NCBI GenBank assembly: GCA_910589415.1 | Contig: OU342631.1 | Coordinates: 60,602,598 to 60,666,597, forward strand | Direction of reading: 5' to 3' | Source of the DNA: Malachius bipustulatus | Lineage: Eukaryota; Arthropoda; Insecta; Coleoptera; Melyridae | DNA length: 64,000 nt | Part shown: piece by piece, positions 54,900 through 64,000 of the stretch | Layout: the number at the start of each line of letters is the position of its first letter | How positions within the stretch are numbered: position 1 is the first letter of the stretch | Position numbers and translations under genes: made by a program | The notes under the pieces: model-generated | The model's input: the letters and a program-made list of their open reading frames with translations, nothing else | What the model was told of the DNA's origin: nothing | Databases searched by the model: none

Positions 54900-55690
54900 G
54901 TCTAAGAGGGAACGGGTTTGGCCATCCTGAGCCATGCGGCGAAGACTCGAGCCGAGCTGTCGCATGGTTCAGGATTGTCCCCCATACGCAAACATATACA
55001 TGTATATAATGAGCGACGCGATTGCAGCGCCATCATCACAAAATGCGGAAATAGGCTGAACTAAAGTTTGGAGTTTCATACCATCCTGAACCATTTTCAT
55101 ATTCATACCACGCTATCTAGAGGTCACTCTAAGTCGTTTAACAAGGGTCTGCAATCCTGAACCACATATATGGTTCAGGTTTGTTCGACTGGTTCAGGAT
55201 TAACCGTACGGAAACATACATTTGGTTCAGGATGGTACTATAGCGCTATATATATATTTATATATATATATATTCCTTTCTATCACTGTGAGCTCCATCC
55301 ACACAAAAAATACGGTTGAAGTGAGGTCCGCGACAAAGTGAGGTCCAATATACGGACCCCACTTTGTAAACGCCTTCAGATCTTCCACAGTGACTCTTAC
55401 TGGCCTGTAAAATGCAAATTAGACATAATTGACTGGACCTCACTTGATGAATGATACGGTAAAATTTGTATATTTTAGTTCAGAGGAGGACCGTGGGTGG
55501 CGTGCCGGTAAGATGTATATTCTGAATACGTGTATAGTCGTTAAACGGACTACAGTAGAAGTGAGGACCGGAGACTCGGCAACGCAGCTGGTCCTCACTT
55601 ATCGCTCTGCGTACAACCATCATAACGTATATCGCTGGGATTCAATAAATCCATATTTGACCTTGGCGTTCTCGAGTTCGTAGGAATCGT
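54900..55690 (+). mobile_element. Modular element: M3 array-(TA)n-M4 array
   Basis: M3 (54915-55240) contains CCATCCTGAGCCAT, CATGGTTCAGGATTG, CCATCCTGAACCAT, ATCCTGAACCAC and GGTTCAGGATGG in both orientations. The (TA)n tract is at 55245-55272. M4 (55310-55600) contains AAGTGAGGTCC, AAGTGAGGACC and their complements (GGACCTCACTT, GGTCCTCACTT). Sequence between motifs is unrelated. ORFs across it are incidental. Confidence 0.65.
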
Positions 55691-57925
55691 TCCTCCGGAG
55701 CTTCCCCCGGCGGTCTAGACAACTATAGGTAGCTTATTCTCTCGCTTTTTGACGAAGAGTAGTACGATGTTTTTTGACGAGCAGTTTCATGACTATAATG
55801 ATATTGTATTCCTTGAACCATTTTTACTTTTTAACCATACTATTTTTAAATAATTTTAGTTGTTTTTAAATTACTATTGTTAAATCACAGAAAAAATTAT
55901 AAAACATAACGTGAACTATGCTCAAATCAAGCCAAAATGTGAAATCTTTTTTTCAATTATTAATACCTACTTATAGAATAACTGGAAACAATTAAAAGTA
56001 CATTATTTTAATAGGTAGGCATACTTACCTCTACTATCTACCTATACGCGTTTTCTTTACTTTTTAAATTCTTTAGTAGGTACAATAATTATTATCAAGC
56101 GTTGCAACGTAAAATCATAATACCCAAGTAGAATAAGTAGGTACCTACAATTTTTTATTGGTGGTTTATTAATTTATGTGTACCTACCTACCTATCTACA
56201 TTTAATTATTTGCGTAATAAATTAATATGTTCTCTCTTTCGATGAGTTAGACACGAGATAAAACATTCTTTAAACCGTCTCTAGTAAAATTTTAAATAAA
56301 TATGCACAGATAAACATATCTAAATGTAGTCAATTTCGTATTAATTCCCAACAAAATTACAATGAAATAAAAAATTTTGAAGAAAACTATTCCAAAATGT
56401 AAGTCAACCTTTCATTATTTAGTATGTTTAGGGTACCTACTTACGGCTTAAGGTAACGTAATGAAATGAGTATTAAAAAAAATTGGACTTTTAGGTACGT
56501 ATAAGTGAAACATAATGAACTGGAACTTAAAATACACACGGAACATCCATCTAAATTACTCACTAAAATTAAGTTAAGCCGAATAATTGAACTGTCAAAA
56601 ATATCATTATTAGATCTGTACAATTATTGCCGGGCTTTCATTTCAGTATCTGAAAAAAAAATCAATTTGAAAGCTAACAAAAGGTACATGATTGTAAGAT
56701 TTTTGTAGACATTTTAAGTGTAAGTATGTACCTACCTATTTTTTACTTATAATACTGAAACTTATCTATTGAAGATGTAAAGGCTAGGAAGATTTGCGCG
56801 TGCTTGTTGATGCGATAAGTAGGTAGCTGGAACTCAATTATTAAATATTTGACTGATAAAAGAAATTTATAAAAACAAAGGTCCTTTTAGGGAACCTTAA
56901 GAGGCTTTTTCTGCCTTTTTTTCATTTGGAACCAAATTTTCTTTAAATAATATTGCCAATTGAAAGAGATTCTATTGAGAAATGAAGAAAATAGGTAGAC
57001 TTACATCATAGGTACCTACTATTTATTTGTAATCTTTCAAGTAATATTCATAGTCACGAGTCACGATACACTGAAACACGGTATGTCCGGACGCAGGTTG
57101 GCTCCACTTCGACAGAACCGTGACGTTACTTGTTACAAAAAAACAGTCCTGCCCATTTAATCCCGTGTAAGTACCATCTGCTTTATCACAGAATACCGCA
57201 ACATAAAATATTAAAATCTGAAAATTTTACATATTTTACATATTAGTGACAAAAAATAAGATACAACTTGGGCTAATCATTTTTATAAAATGTGACTCTA
57301 AATCCAAAAACTCCTCTATTATTGTTTTCAATTTTTTTTGCAGCCCCCTCCTATTAATCTTGCACCCCTTAGAAGGGGTAGTTCCCCTCTGGAATTTTCA
57401 AATGTATACCTAAACGGGGTCGGTTTATATGTGGATATGTCATTTGATACGTAATTAAATGCTCTATTCAGCAATATTTATATTTTTGTATTACTTTTTT
57501 GCGAGAGCTTTAGATGTAAAATTTAAATATCTACTACCAAAGGTTACATTATAACCTGCATGATAGGTATGATAAATGAAATTTATCACGGAAATATATT
57601 ATTTTATAAGGCTAATAATATACGATTCTCGTTCGTATCAGTATGCATGCAGGCATAGCCTTTGTAATTAAAATTTTCATTTTGCAAAGAAATTATGAAA
57701 ATTGACCTTCAAAATCCAAGAATTTCATGGTTTCTGTTCAAGTTGCTTTCTTGTTTGAAAGTTTAAGAGGGGTAATCACCCCCGTTGAGGGGGTTGTATG
57801 AAAAAAGGTGACGACAATTTAAAACTAAAATCGAGTGTTTTCCGTACTTTCGAAAATTTTGGATTTGTCTCGAAAGTTAATTATTTTACAAATACTGAAT
57901 TTATGCCAGACTCTGGCGCAGCCAT
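55691..57925. other. No gene recognised (2.2 kb)
   Basis: AT-rich with many GTAGGTACCTAC-like stretches. The 67-codon frame at 56505-56708 has no recognised motif. No TE boundaries found. Confidence 0.45.
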
Positions 57926-58137
57926 CAGTATTCTAAAGGCCCATTAAACTAACGGGAACATTTCTGATACAACGCTAATATCGACGTCAAATTACTTTTA
58001 TTAACATTTTTGTAATCCCTTTCATGCCAAGAGTCACTGAATATTTTCCACCTATGGCCAATGGCTACTTTTTCTAGAAACGGCTCCAGAAATCTTCCCG
58101 TTAACTTAATGAGCCTTTATAATACTGGCTGTAAGAC
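57926..58137. mobile_element. TIR MITE (about 210 bp), Harbinger-like ends
   Basis: AAAGGCCCATTAAACTAACG on the left is matched by CGTTAACTTAATGAGCCTTT on the right. The AAAGG(C) start resembles PIF/Harbinger ends, but the flanking TWA duplication is ambiguous. Confidence 0.65.
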
Positions 58138-58663
58138 TCACACCACCACATATACGATACCTATACCCATGAATCGATAGTTAATAATAATAATAATATT
58201 GATTTTATTGAGATAAAAATATATTTTCTTTTCATAGTTTTTTTATGAGATTTTTCAAAGATGTGAAAAAATTAGATGCTAAAGAAATTTTGAAATTACA
58301 CTTACACGGCCCATTTTGAAACTTTCATAATAATTGGGAGTTTCGATTTTTATGAAGTAAAACTGCCATAAGAATATAATTCTACAGAATACTGAACAAT
58401 ATTTAAAAAAAAAAACAGCCTGCATGAACAAACCAATCATTGTTTACCTATGCAGGATGCGTAAAAAGTATTGCACCAAGCGTGATTACGCAGAGGGGTT
58501 TGACATTTAGATTTGACATTTGGTAGGGTTGATGTTGAATTACACATAAATACCCATACGTTGATTTGAGTTTCATTTGTTTTGTGTTTGTGAGACTGGC
58601 GTTTGTCTAAGGCCGCCATCTTGATTTTTATTAAATGGCAGCCTAAGTTTCTCAAACAATTCC
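58138..58663. other. No gene recognised
   Basis: AT-rich. The small minus frame at 58437-58655 has no recognisable domain. Confidence 0.45.
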
Positions 58664-59212
58664 AAATCTATTTTACGTTATTATATATTTTCCCAAAAAA
58701 AAGATTAGGAAAAAATAATTAAAACGTAAAATAGATTTGGAATTTTTGAAAATTGGTATTTGAAATTGAAATATAAAATGGAAAATGGTCCTGTCCTTCG
58801 TTAGTGGATTTTCTTATCTGATTATTTATCATTTTAATGTTTTAGTAAAATATTAAACTTAAATTTACTCTTTCTTATTTGTGTATTTATAATAAACTGT
58901 TTTGCTATACCTATGCTTGCTTTTATTTATTTGTTTATTGTACTTACGAATCCACTAACGAAGGACAGGACCATTTTCCATTTTATATTTCAATTTCAAA
59001 TACCAATTTTCTTTTTTGTATCGTAAAATTGGAAAATGGTCCTGTCCTTCGTTAGTGGATTCGTAGGTACAATAAACAGATGAATAAAAGCAAGCATAGG
59101 TATAGCAAAACAGTTTATTATAAATACACAAATAAGAAACAGTAAATTTAAGTTTAATATTTTACTAAAAAATTAAAATGATAAATAATCAGATAAGAAA
59201 TCAAAGTGTTAT
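58664..59212. repeat. Palindromic cluster with a threefold repeated block
   Basis: CCAAATCTATTTTACGTT and its complement form an outer hairpin (58664-58738). GAAAATGGTCCTGTCCTTCG occurs at about 58780 (+), 58955 (-) and 59032 (+). The region 58795-58985 pairs with 59030-59212. No coding potential. Confidence 0.75.
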
Positions 59213-59826
59213 CTTTTACAAAAAAAAGTTAATAAATTAGAAGTACTTATAGTAAATGAAGTTTAATAGGTATCTTACTAAAAGAAAAGAATTTACAAAT
59301 AAATACAAAACATAACAAATTAAAAGTGGATGTAATAATCTTCTACCAAACAATAATTATTGATTATTTTTAAGCAACATAGTAAGAAAAATAAAAACTG
59401 AAAATTATTGTACCTAATTTCAATAATAAAATAAAACCCGAAAAATTTTGTTTTATTTATCTTGATGGATACGATTTTTTCTACAAACTCAGCCCGTGTT
59501 GGAAGTTATCTCTCAATTTTTTTATAGATTATTTTTTTATTATAATCCAAGTTAATGTAGTAGAAATAATTTAAATTAAATTTAATAAATTTTCATTGTA
59601 CAGTGTAGATGCTACAGAGTAGAATGCTGCTCCCGCCAATTCCGCCATATTTATTTCCAATTAATTTCTAGTAACAGTTTGTTGAAACCTTAGACAATAT
59701 AATAAATATTTATTTATTATGATATTTTATTTAATAGTATAAGGTTGAAACATTAGACAGTAGGACATTGGCTATTGAGAATATGACAAGTATAAAAAAA
59801 ATATTAGCGACACTACCAGCTGGTAT
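59213..59826. other. No gene recognised
   Basis: AT-rich sequence upstream, on the plus strand, of the small ORF at 59827. Confidence 0.45.
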
Positions 59827-60045
59827 TCATTCACTCCTGATTTCATCGATCGGTAGTGCCAGACACTTCACGCCGCTGCCCCACCGACTAGGGCCCAAGC
59901 CAAGACCAGTCGAACCACCCGTCCCGTAGTGTAGTAGTAAGTTACCGTAGCCGTATCCGTAGTTATGAAGTATTCCATGTTCCATGAGATTTCTAAGCAG
60001 TCTGACGCATCGGGGTTTTCTAGTTTTTACCCCGCGGCCTGGCAT
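59827..60045 (-). CDS. Hypothetical small Gly/Tyr-rich protein
   Basis: A 72-codon minus-strand frame in a GC-rich island inside AT-rich DNA. The start is at 60045 in an acaaATG context; a second ATG at 59985 is possible. The middle is Gly/Tyr/Leu-rich (HNYGYGYGNLL, then GTGGSTGLGLGPSRWGSG), a composition seen in some cuticle or secreted insect proteins. There is no clear signal peptide and no second copy in the window. It could be a terminal exon, a young gene or chance. Confidence 0.3.
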   Translation of the reverse strand: MPGRGVKTRKPRCVRLLRNLMEHGILHNYGYGYGNLLLHYGTGGSTGLGLGPSRWGSGVKCLALPIDEIRSE

Positions 60046-60310
60046 TTGTCTCCACCGTTATTGGAAATTGTCCATAGTATTGGCAATTATTATCCATTGT
60101 ATCGCCATGTACGGACTTTCCCTTATTATTGTTATTTACATAAGTGCACCTTTTCCATTTATCACTGTAATAATTACTTATTAGACGAAATACAACTAGT
60201 TAACTCTGTTATTTATTTTATTAATGACAAGTCCCGCTCGTGCATGGTTACACAAGTCAAATTTCAGTAAAGATATAAGACCATTATGTTATCCAGAAAT
60301 AAATATTATT
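60046..60310. other. No gene recognised
   Basis: Overlapping plus frames (59965-60270) appear to be shadows of the minus-strand ORF extended by chance. Confidence 0.4.
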
Positions 60311-60312
60311 TA

Positions 60313-60564
60313 CAGGGTGTTCGGTAACGGGCCAGTCCAGACCAAACGTCATGTATAAAATCGTATTTGAAACATAAAAAAGAAAAACGTTTTTCAGATC
60401 GGGATGATTTATTTTAAATTTCAGAGCTGCCTTAGTTTTACATTTTTTGGAAATATTTCCCAACGAAGCCCGATATCTGAAAAAAACGTTATTCTTTTCT
60501 TATGTTTAAAACACGATTTTATACATGATGTTTAATTTTGGCTGGCCCATTACCGAACACCCTG
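60313..60564. mobile_element. Mariner-like MITE (252 bp) with TA duplication
   Basis: Starts CAGGGTGTTCGGTAACGGGC and ends with the near-complement GCCCATTACCGAACACCCTG, with TA at 60311-60312 and 60565-60566. Inner arms also pair (AAAAACGTTTTTCAGAT with ATCTGAAAAAAACGTT). Confidence 0.88.
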
Positions 60565-60649
60565 TATATACGGTGTTCCCTAATTAAATGTTAATATTTA
60601 AGGGGGTATTTTTTTTTGGTAAATTAAAAAAAAAACTTCATGAGAACGT

Positions 60650-61265
60650 GTAGCTTAAAAGTCTTAACTTTTGAGATACAGAGTGGTAAAGTTTATGAAA
60701 AATAATTAATTTTTTTATATCTTTAATACCTACCGCTCTAGATATTTCAATGAAATTTCGTATACATGCAGGTAGGTATTATGCATCAAGAGGCATTTTT
60801 TCATGTCCTCCATTTCATTTTATTTCCAGCAGTGACGTTCGTGCAGAATTTTACCTGCATAATTTGGCAGACATTGATAAACATTGATGGTACAAACGCC
60901 ATACGCCACTGATTTTTTTTTATAGATTCATTTTTGAAATGCCCATTCCTTTCTAAGCAAATTTGATGACTTGATTTTTTCAGATCGATGCACGCTTTCC
61001 GCCTAAAAAAATAAAATCTATTTCTCTCCATGGTCGCAAGATTATCGTTAAAAATGCTTTGATGAAAAAAATAAATTAAAAAAAAAACGATCGTCACCAG
61101 TAGAAATAAAATGAAATGTGGTACACGAAAAAATGCCTCTTGAAGCGTAATACCGGTATACGAAATTTGAATAATATATCTAGAGAGCGGTATTACAGAT
61201 ATTATGTAAAAAATTATTTATTTTTCATAAACTTCACCACCTTGTATCTCAAAAGTTAAAACTTC
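60650..61265. mobile_element. Foldback MITE P, copy 2
   Basis: TTAAAAGTCTTAACTTTTGA on the left; the right end carries TATCTCAAAAGTTAAAACTT. Same internal order as 38482-39102, including CATCAAGAGGCATTTTTTCA. Confidence 0.75.
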
Positions 61266-61679
61266 TGGTTTGGAGTTTCAATTGAAACATCACGCACTGA
61301 CGTTTGATAAATGGGAAAAGCATTTCACAAATTAGGAAAAACAAAAGACGAATATCAAAAGAAAAAGACTGTAAGATTTGTATTTGACACTCTTGTGCAC
61401 TATCGCTGATGATTATGTTTGTGTTATTTTCATTTTAAATAGATTTATTTCAAATAGGTTTATTCTATCTTAAGTAGGTATTTAAAATAGATTTATTCAA
61501 AATAGTAACCCACCTCAGGGTATTTTGCGATAAAGCAGACGTTATTTACATTAGATTCGTAGATGATTTTTTAGAACAAGTGACATCACGGTTCTGTCGA
61601 TGCGGAGCCAACCTGCTGCGGCAGGTCATACTGTGTTTCAGTGTATCATACTAAAGCGCTATGCTTGGCATCTGGCAAC
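61266..61679. other. No gene recognised
   Basis: AT-rich; no supported feature before motif array M4. Confidence 0.45.
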
Positions 61680-63720
61680 AGTGCTGGGTCTCACTTTCTA
61701 CGAATCATGTAATATACGGACCTCATTAAATGCGGAGAGCATAAATAAATATACCGACCTCACTTTGATATTCACGCAAACTGTCCTCACTATGTTCCTA
61801 TATACATGAAAATTATAACTTGGCTCTGTTCTGTTTTCCCTGCGTATACTCTCCAGCTATCTATCGCCCATCTCAAAATTTAACAATCAGAACATTTACT
61901 ATGCCTGTAGAATGCTTTCTTCTGGTGGTCCTCACTTGATGGGTAGAACAGTTGGTCCTCGCTTTGATAGTTGGCCAAGTATATATATTTATATATATAT
62001 ATATTTATATATATATTTATATATATATATATTTATATATATATTTCTATATATATATATTTCTCCAAAATCGCGAAATTTCGATTTTAAAAACGCTCCT
62101 GTGGCTTTATCTTTTAAGATTAGTGAACGAAATTTTGGGTCCTTGTAAAATTTGGGAATGACGTTGGATTTTCGTTGAAAAACTTTCCAAAAGTCCCATC
62201 ACTTCTACAGGGTGTCCCTTCAAAATTCCAGGTATCCGGTTTTTGTCATCTCATTTCAGGTCGCAGTTTTGAATCTAGGAGGCTGAAATTTTTGTGGGAG
62301 TAAGATATTCACAAGGAGTGGTCTGGTATTGCACTTGAGCAAAATCGGCCGAGCCGTTTCAAAATGGCGGCCATTTTAATTTTTGGAAAAAGGACTATTT
62401 TTTTAACCCCTGTATAAGCTAGATAGAAAAAGAGTTTTATATCAAATTCACAATATTGGAAGTAAATGACTTGAAATTTATTTTCATGCAACAAAATTTG
62501 CATTTTTCCTATTAATAAGCCAGTGGCGTGGGTAGGAAAAGGGTAAAAATGGCTAAATTTCTCCAACAATTTATGAGCACATTTTTGAAGTAATTAAACT
62601 GAAATTTTTACAGTAGACAACTATACTAATAGACTTCAACCCTTGAGAATTTCAAAAAGTAAATAAGAAAAATGGCGGAGATATTCGATTTTTTTTTACA
62701 TGATGTTTTTTTTAAATTAATTTCTCTAAATTTTTAAAAACGCTCCTGTAGCTTCATCTTTCAAGATTAATGAACGAAATTTTTTACTCTTATAAACCTT
62801 AGGGCTGACGTTTGATTTTCGTAAAAAACATTTTCCTAGAGTTGTGTTACTTCTACAGGATGTCCCTCCGAATTTCAGAAAAAAAACCGTCCGTGAGGCA
62901 CGGTTTCTGGTCGAAGTTTTCAATCTAGAGCGCTGAAATTTTTTTGGTAGTAAGATACCCTCAAGTAGTCGTCTGGTACTGTATTTGAGTAAAATAGGTA
63001 AATACATTCCAAAATGGCGGCCTTTTCAATTTTTGGAAAATGGCTAGATTTTGAACCCCTAAATAGGCAAGATCAAAAACTTTTAAACAAAATTAACAAG
63101 ATTGGAATAAACTTATTTGAAATTTGAGCTAATGCAATACAATTTGCATCATTTCTATTAATAAGCCAGAGGCGTGGGTAGGAAAAGGGTAAAAATGTCT
63201 ACATTTCTATAAACATTCATGAGCTTATTTTTGAAGGAATAGAACGGAAATTTTGATAGTAGACAACTATACTAATAGCATTTAACCTTCAAAAATTTCA
63301 AGAAGCAAATATAAAAATGGCGGAGATATATTCGAATATTTTTAAATGATGTTTATTCCTCTAAAATTTCAAACTTTCGGTTTTCAAAACTCTCCTTTCA
63401 GTTTTTTCCGAATTTATTAAAGGTAGTGTAAAAAATAGTATTTTTCAAGTAAAGTTAGCCAGTGGCGGGCATAGGAAAAGGGACAAAATTGTAAAATTTT
63501 GCCAATTTTTTTGATTTTTAAATTTAAAAATCCGATCTAAGGCACGTGTTGAAACGAAATGAAATGAAGTTATCACAGAAAATTTTTCACATTAAAGCAC
63601 TACGCTAACATGACATGACTGTGGAAAATTTCAGAAAGCCAATAATTTAAAAAGCGGTGAAAATATTCATAATTGAATCGCATAAAAATACACTATTTCT
63701 GCGATTGATGCGCAAGAAGG
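61680..63720 (+). mobile_element. Modular element: M4 array-(TA)n-M5 body
   Basis: M4 (61680-61970) has GGTCTCACTT, GGACCTCATT, CGACCTCACTTTG, GTCCTCACTA, GGTCCTCACTTGATGG and GGTCCTCGCTTTG. A long (TA)n with TTTA interruptions follows (61980-62060), then a full M5 body (62061-63720) ending GCGATTGATGCGCAAGAAGG. Its sub-units align with 9643-11277. Confidence 0.7.
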
Positions 63721-64000
63721 TTTTTTGAATTTTAGGGAAAAAGGCTATTTTTTAGTCCCTGTATAAGCAATATAGAAAGAAAACTTTTCACAACAAAATA
63801 ATGAGGATGACAATTAAAGGCTTGTTTAACGATTGAATGTAATATTCAGACCCGGGACTGCTTGATTTAAAACCAGCACCAGCACCAGACCAGCCGTTTT
63901 CATCGCGCTCGGCTCGGGCGGGACCACCCATGCAGATATGACTGCTCCTGCCAACCCCAATTGCAGAAAATAAAAACTCCTACAAACCTGTATTAACAAG
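63721..64000 (+). mobile_element. Further M5 piece with block M6, running off the window
   Basis: Immediately after the M5 end a second partial M5-like sequence starts (CCCTGTATAAGCAATATAG), followed by block M6 as in 13690-13945. It continues beyond the window. Confidence 0.6.

Noticed and set aside
55258..55683. ORFs of 61-84 codons in motif arrays
   Set aside because: They span (TA)n and motif arrays and are not shared with the other array copies.

Overview
This is a eukaryotic, AT-rich window that looks like insect nuclear DNA. The evidence is a mariner-type MITE fauna (TA|CAGGGTG ends), PIF/Harbinger pieces, I-like and Jockey-like LINEs, a gypsy/errantivirus-type element with an env-like gene, tRNA-derived SINEs, and many GTAGGTACCTAC-like tracts. 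I cannot decide between hemipteran and beetle from sequence alone. I recognise no intact host gene. Almost everything that can be named is mobile DNA, most of it nested and broken.

Region 1 (about 2.5-21.2 kb) is a stack of insertions. A minus-strand gypsy-type element runs from its 3' LTR (3056-3300) through env pieces (3480-3944, 5571-6289, 12282-12880) and the integrase part of pol (14506-15930) to doubtful pieces near 20.2-21.2 kb. It was broken by a Harbinger element with TAA duplications (3948-5567, itself hit by a deleted LINE at 4390-5319), by a Penelope/retrozyme-like retroelement (6290-12281, 13-bp target duplication), by a Helentron-like element (12904-14505), by LINEs (15.9-20.2 kb) and by a second Harbinger (20381-20955). 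The retrozyme-like insertion was later split by a 2-kb palindrome (6930-8926), a 2.5-kb TIR element (8973-11505) and a mariner MITE (11508-12223).

Region 2 (about 21-43 kb) holds long foldback elements, five local copies of one repeat family with similar flanks but divergent centres, several MITEs, a second SINE, an R2-like endonuclease relic and a second hammerhead-bearing retroelement (42926-43543).

Region 3 (43982-49433) is the most unusual single unit. A LINE with a long intact RT ORF sits between inverted arrays of a 20-bp palindromic repeat, with 52-bp outer inverted repeats and a 6-bp flanking duplication, so it resembles a foldback transposon with a LINE as cargo.

Region 4 (49.4-64 kb) has more foldback elements, including a 940-bp palindrome, MITEs, and (TA)n-linked modular elements.

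Two things stand out as possible undescribed systems. One is the LINE inside a foldback element. The other is a dispersed modular family in which an end module, three different short-motif arrays and a tandem-unit body are joined in different combinations, always through (TA)n tracts (9.4, 22.7, 28.8-30.5, 54.9-55.7 and 61.7-63.7 kb). The best-supported functional RNAs are three hammerhead ribozyme motifs at 6366, 6680 and 43433.
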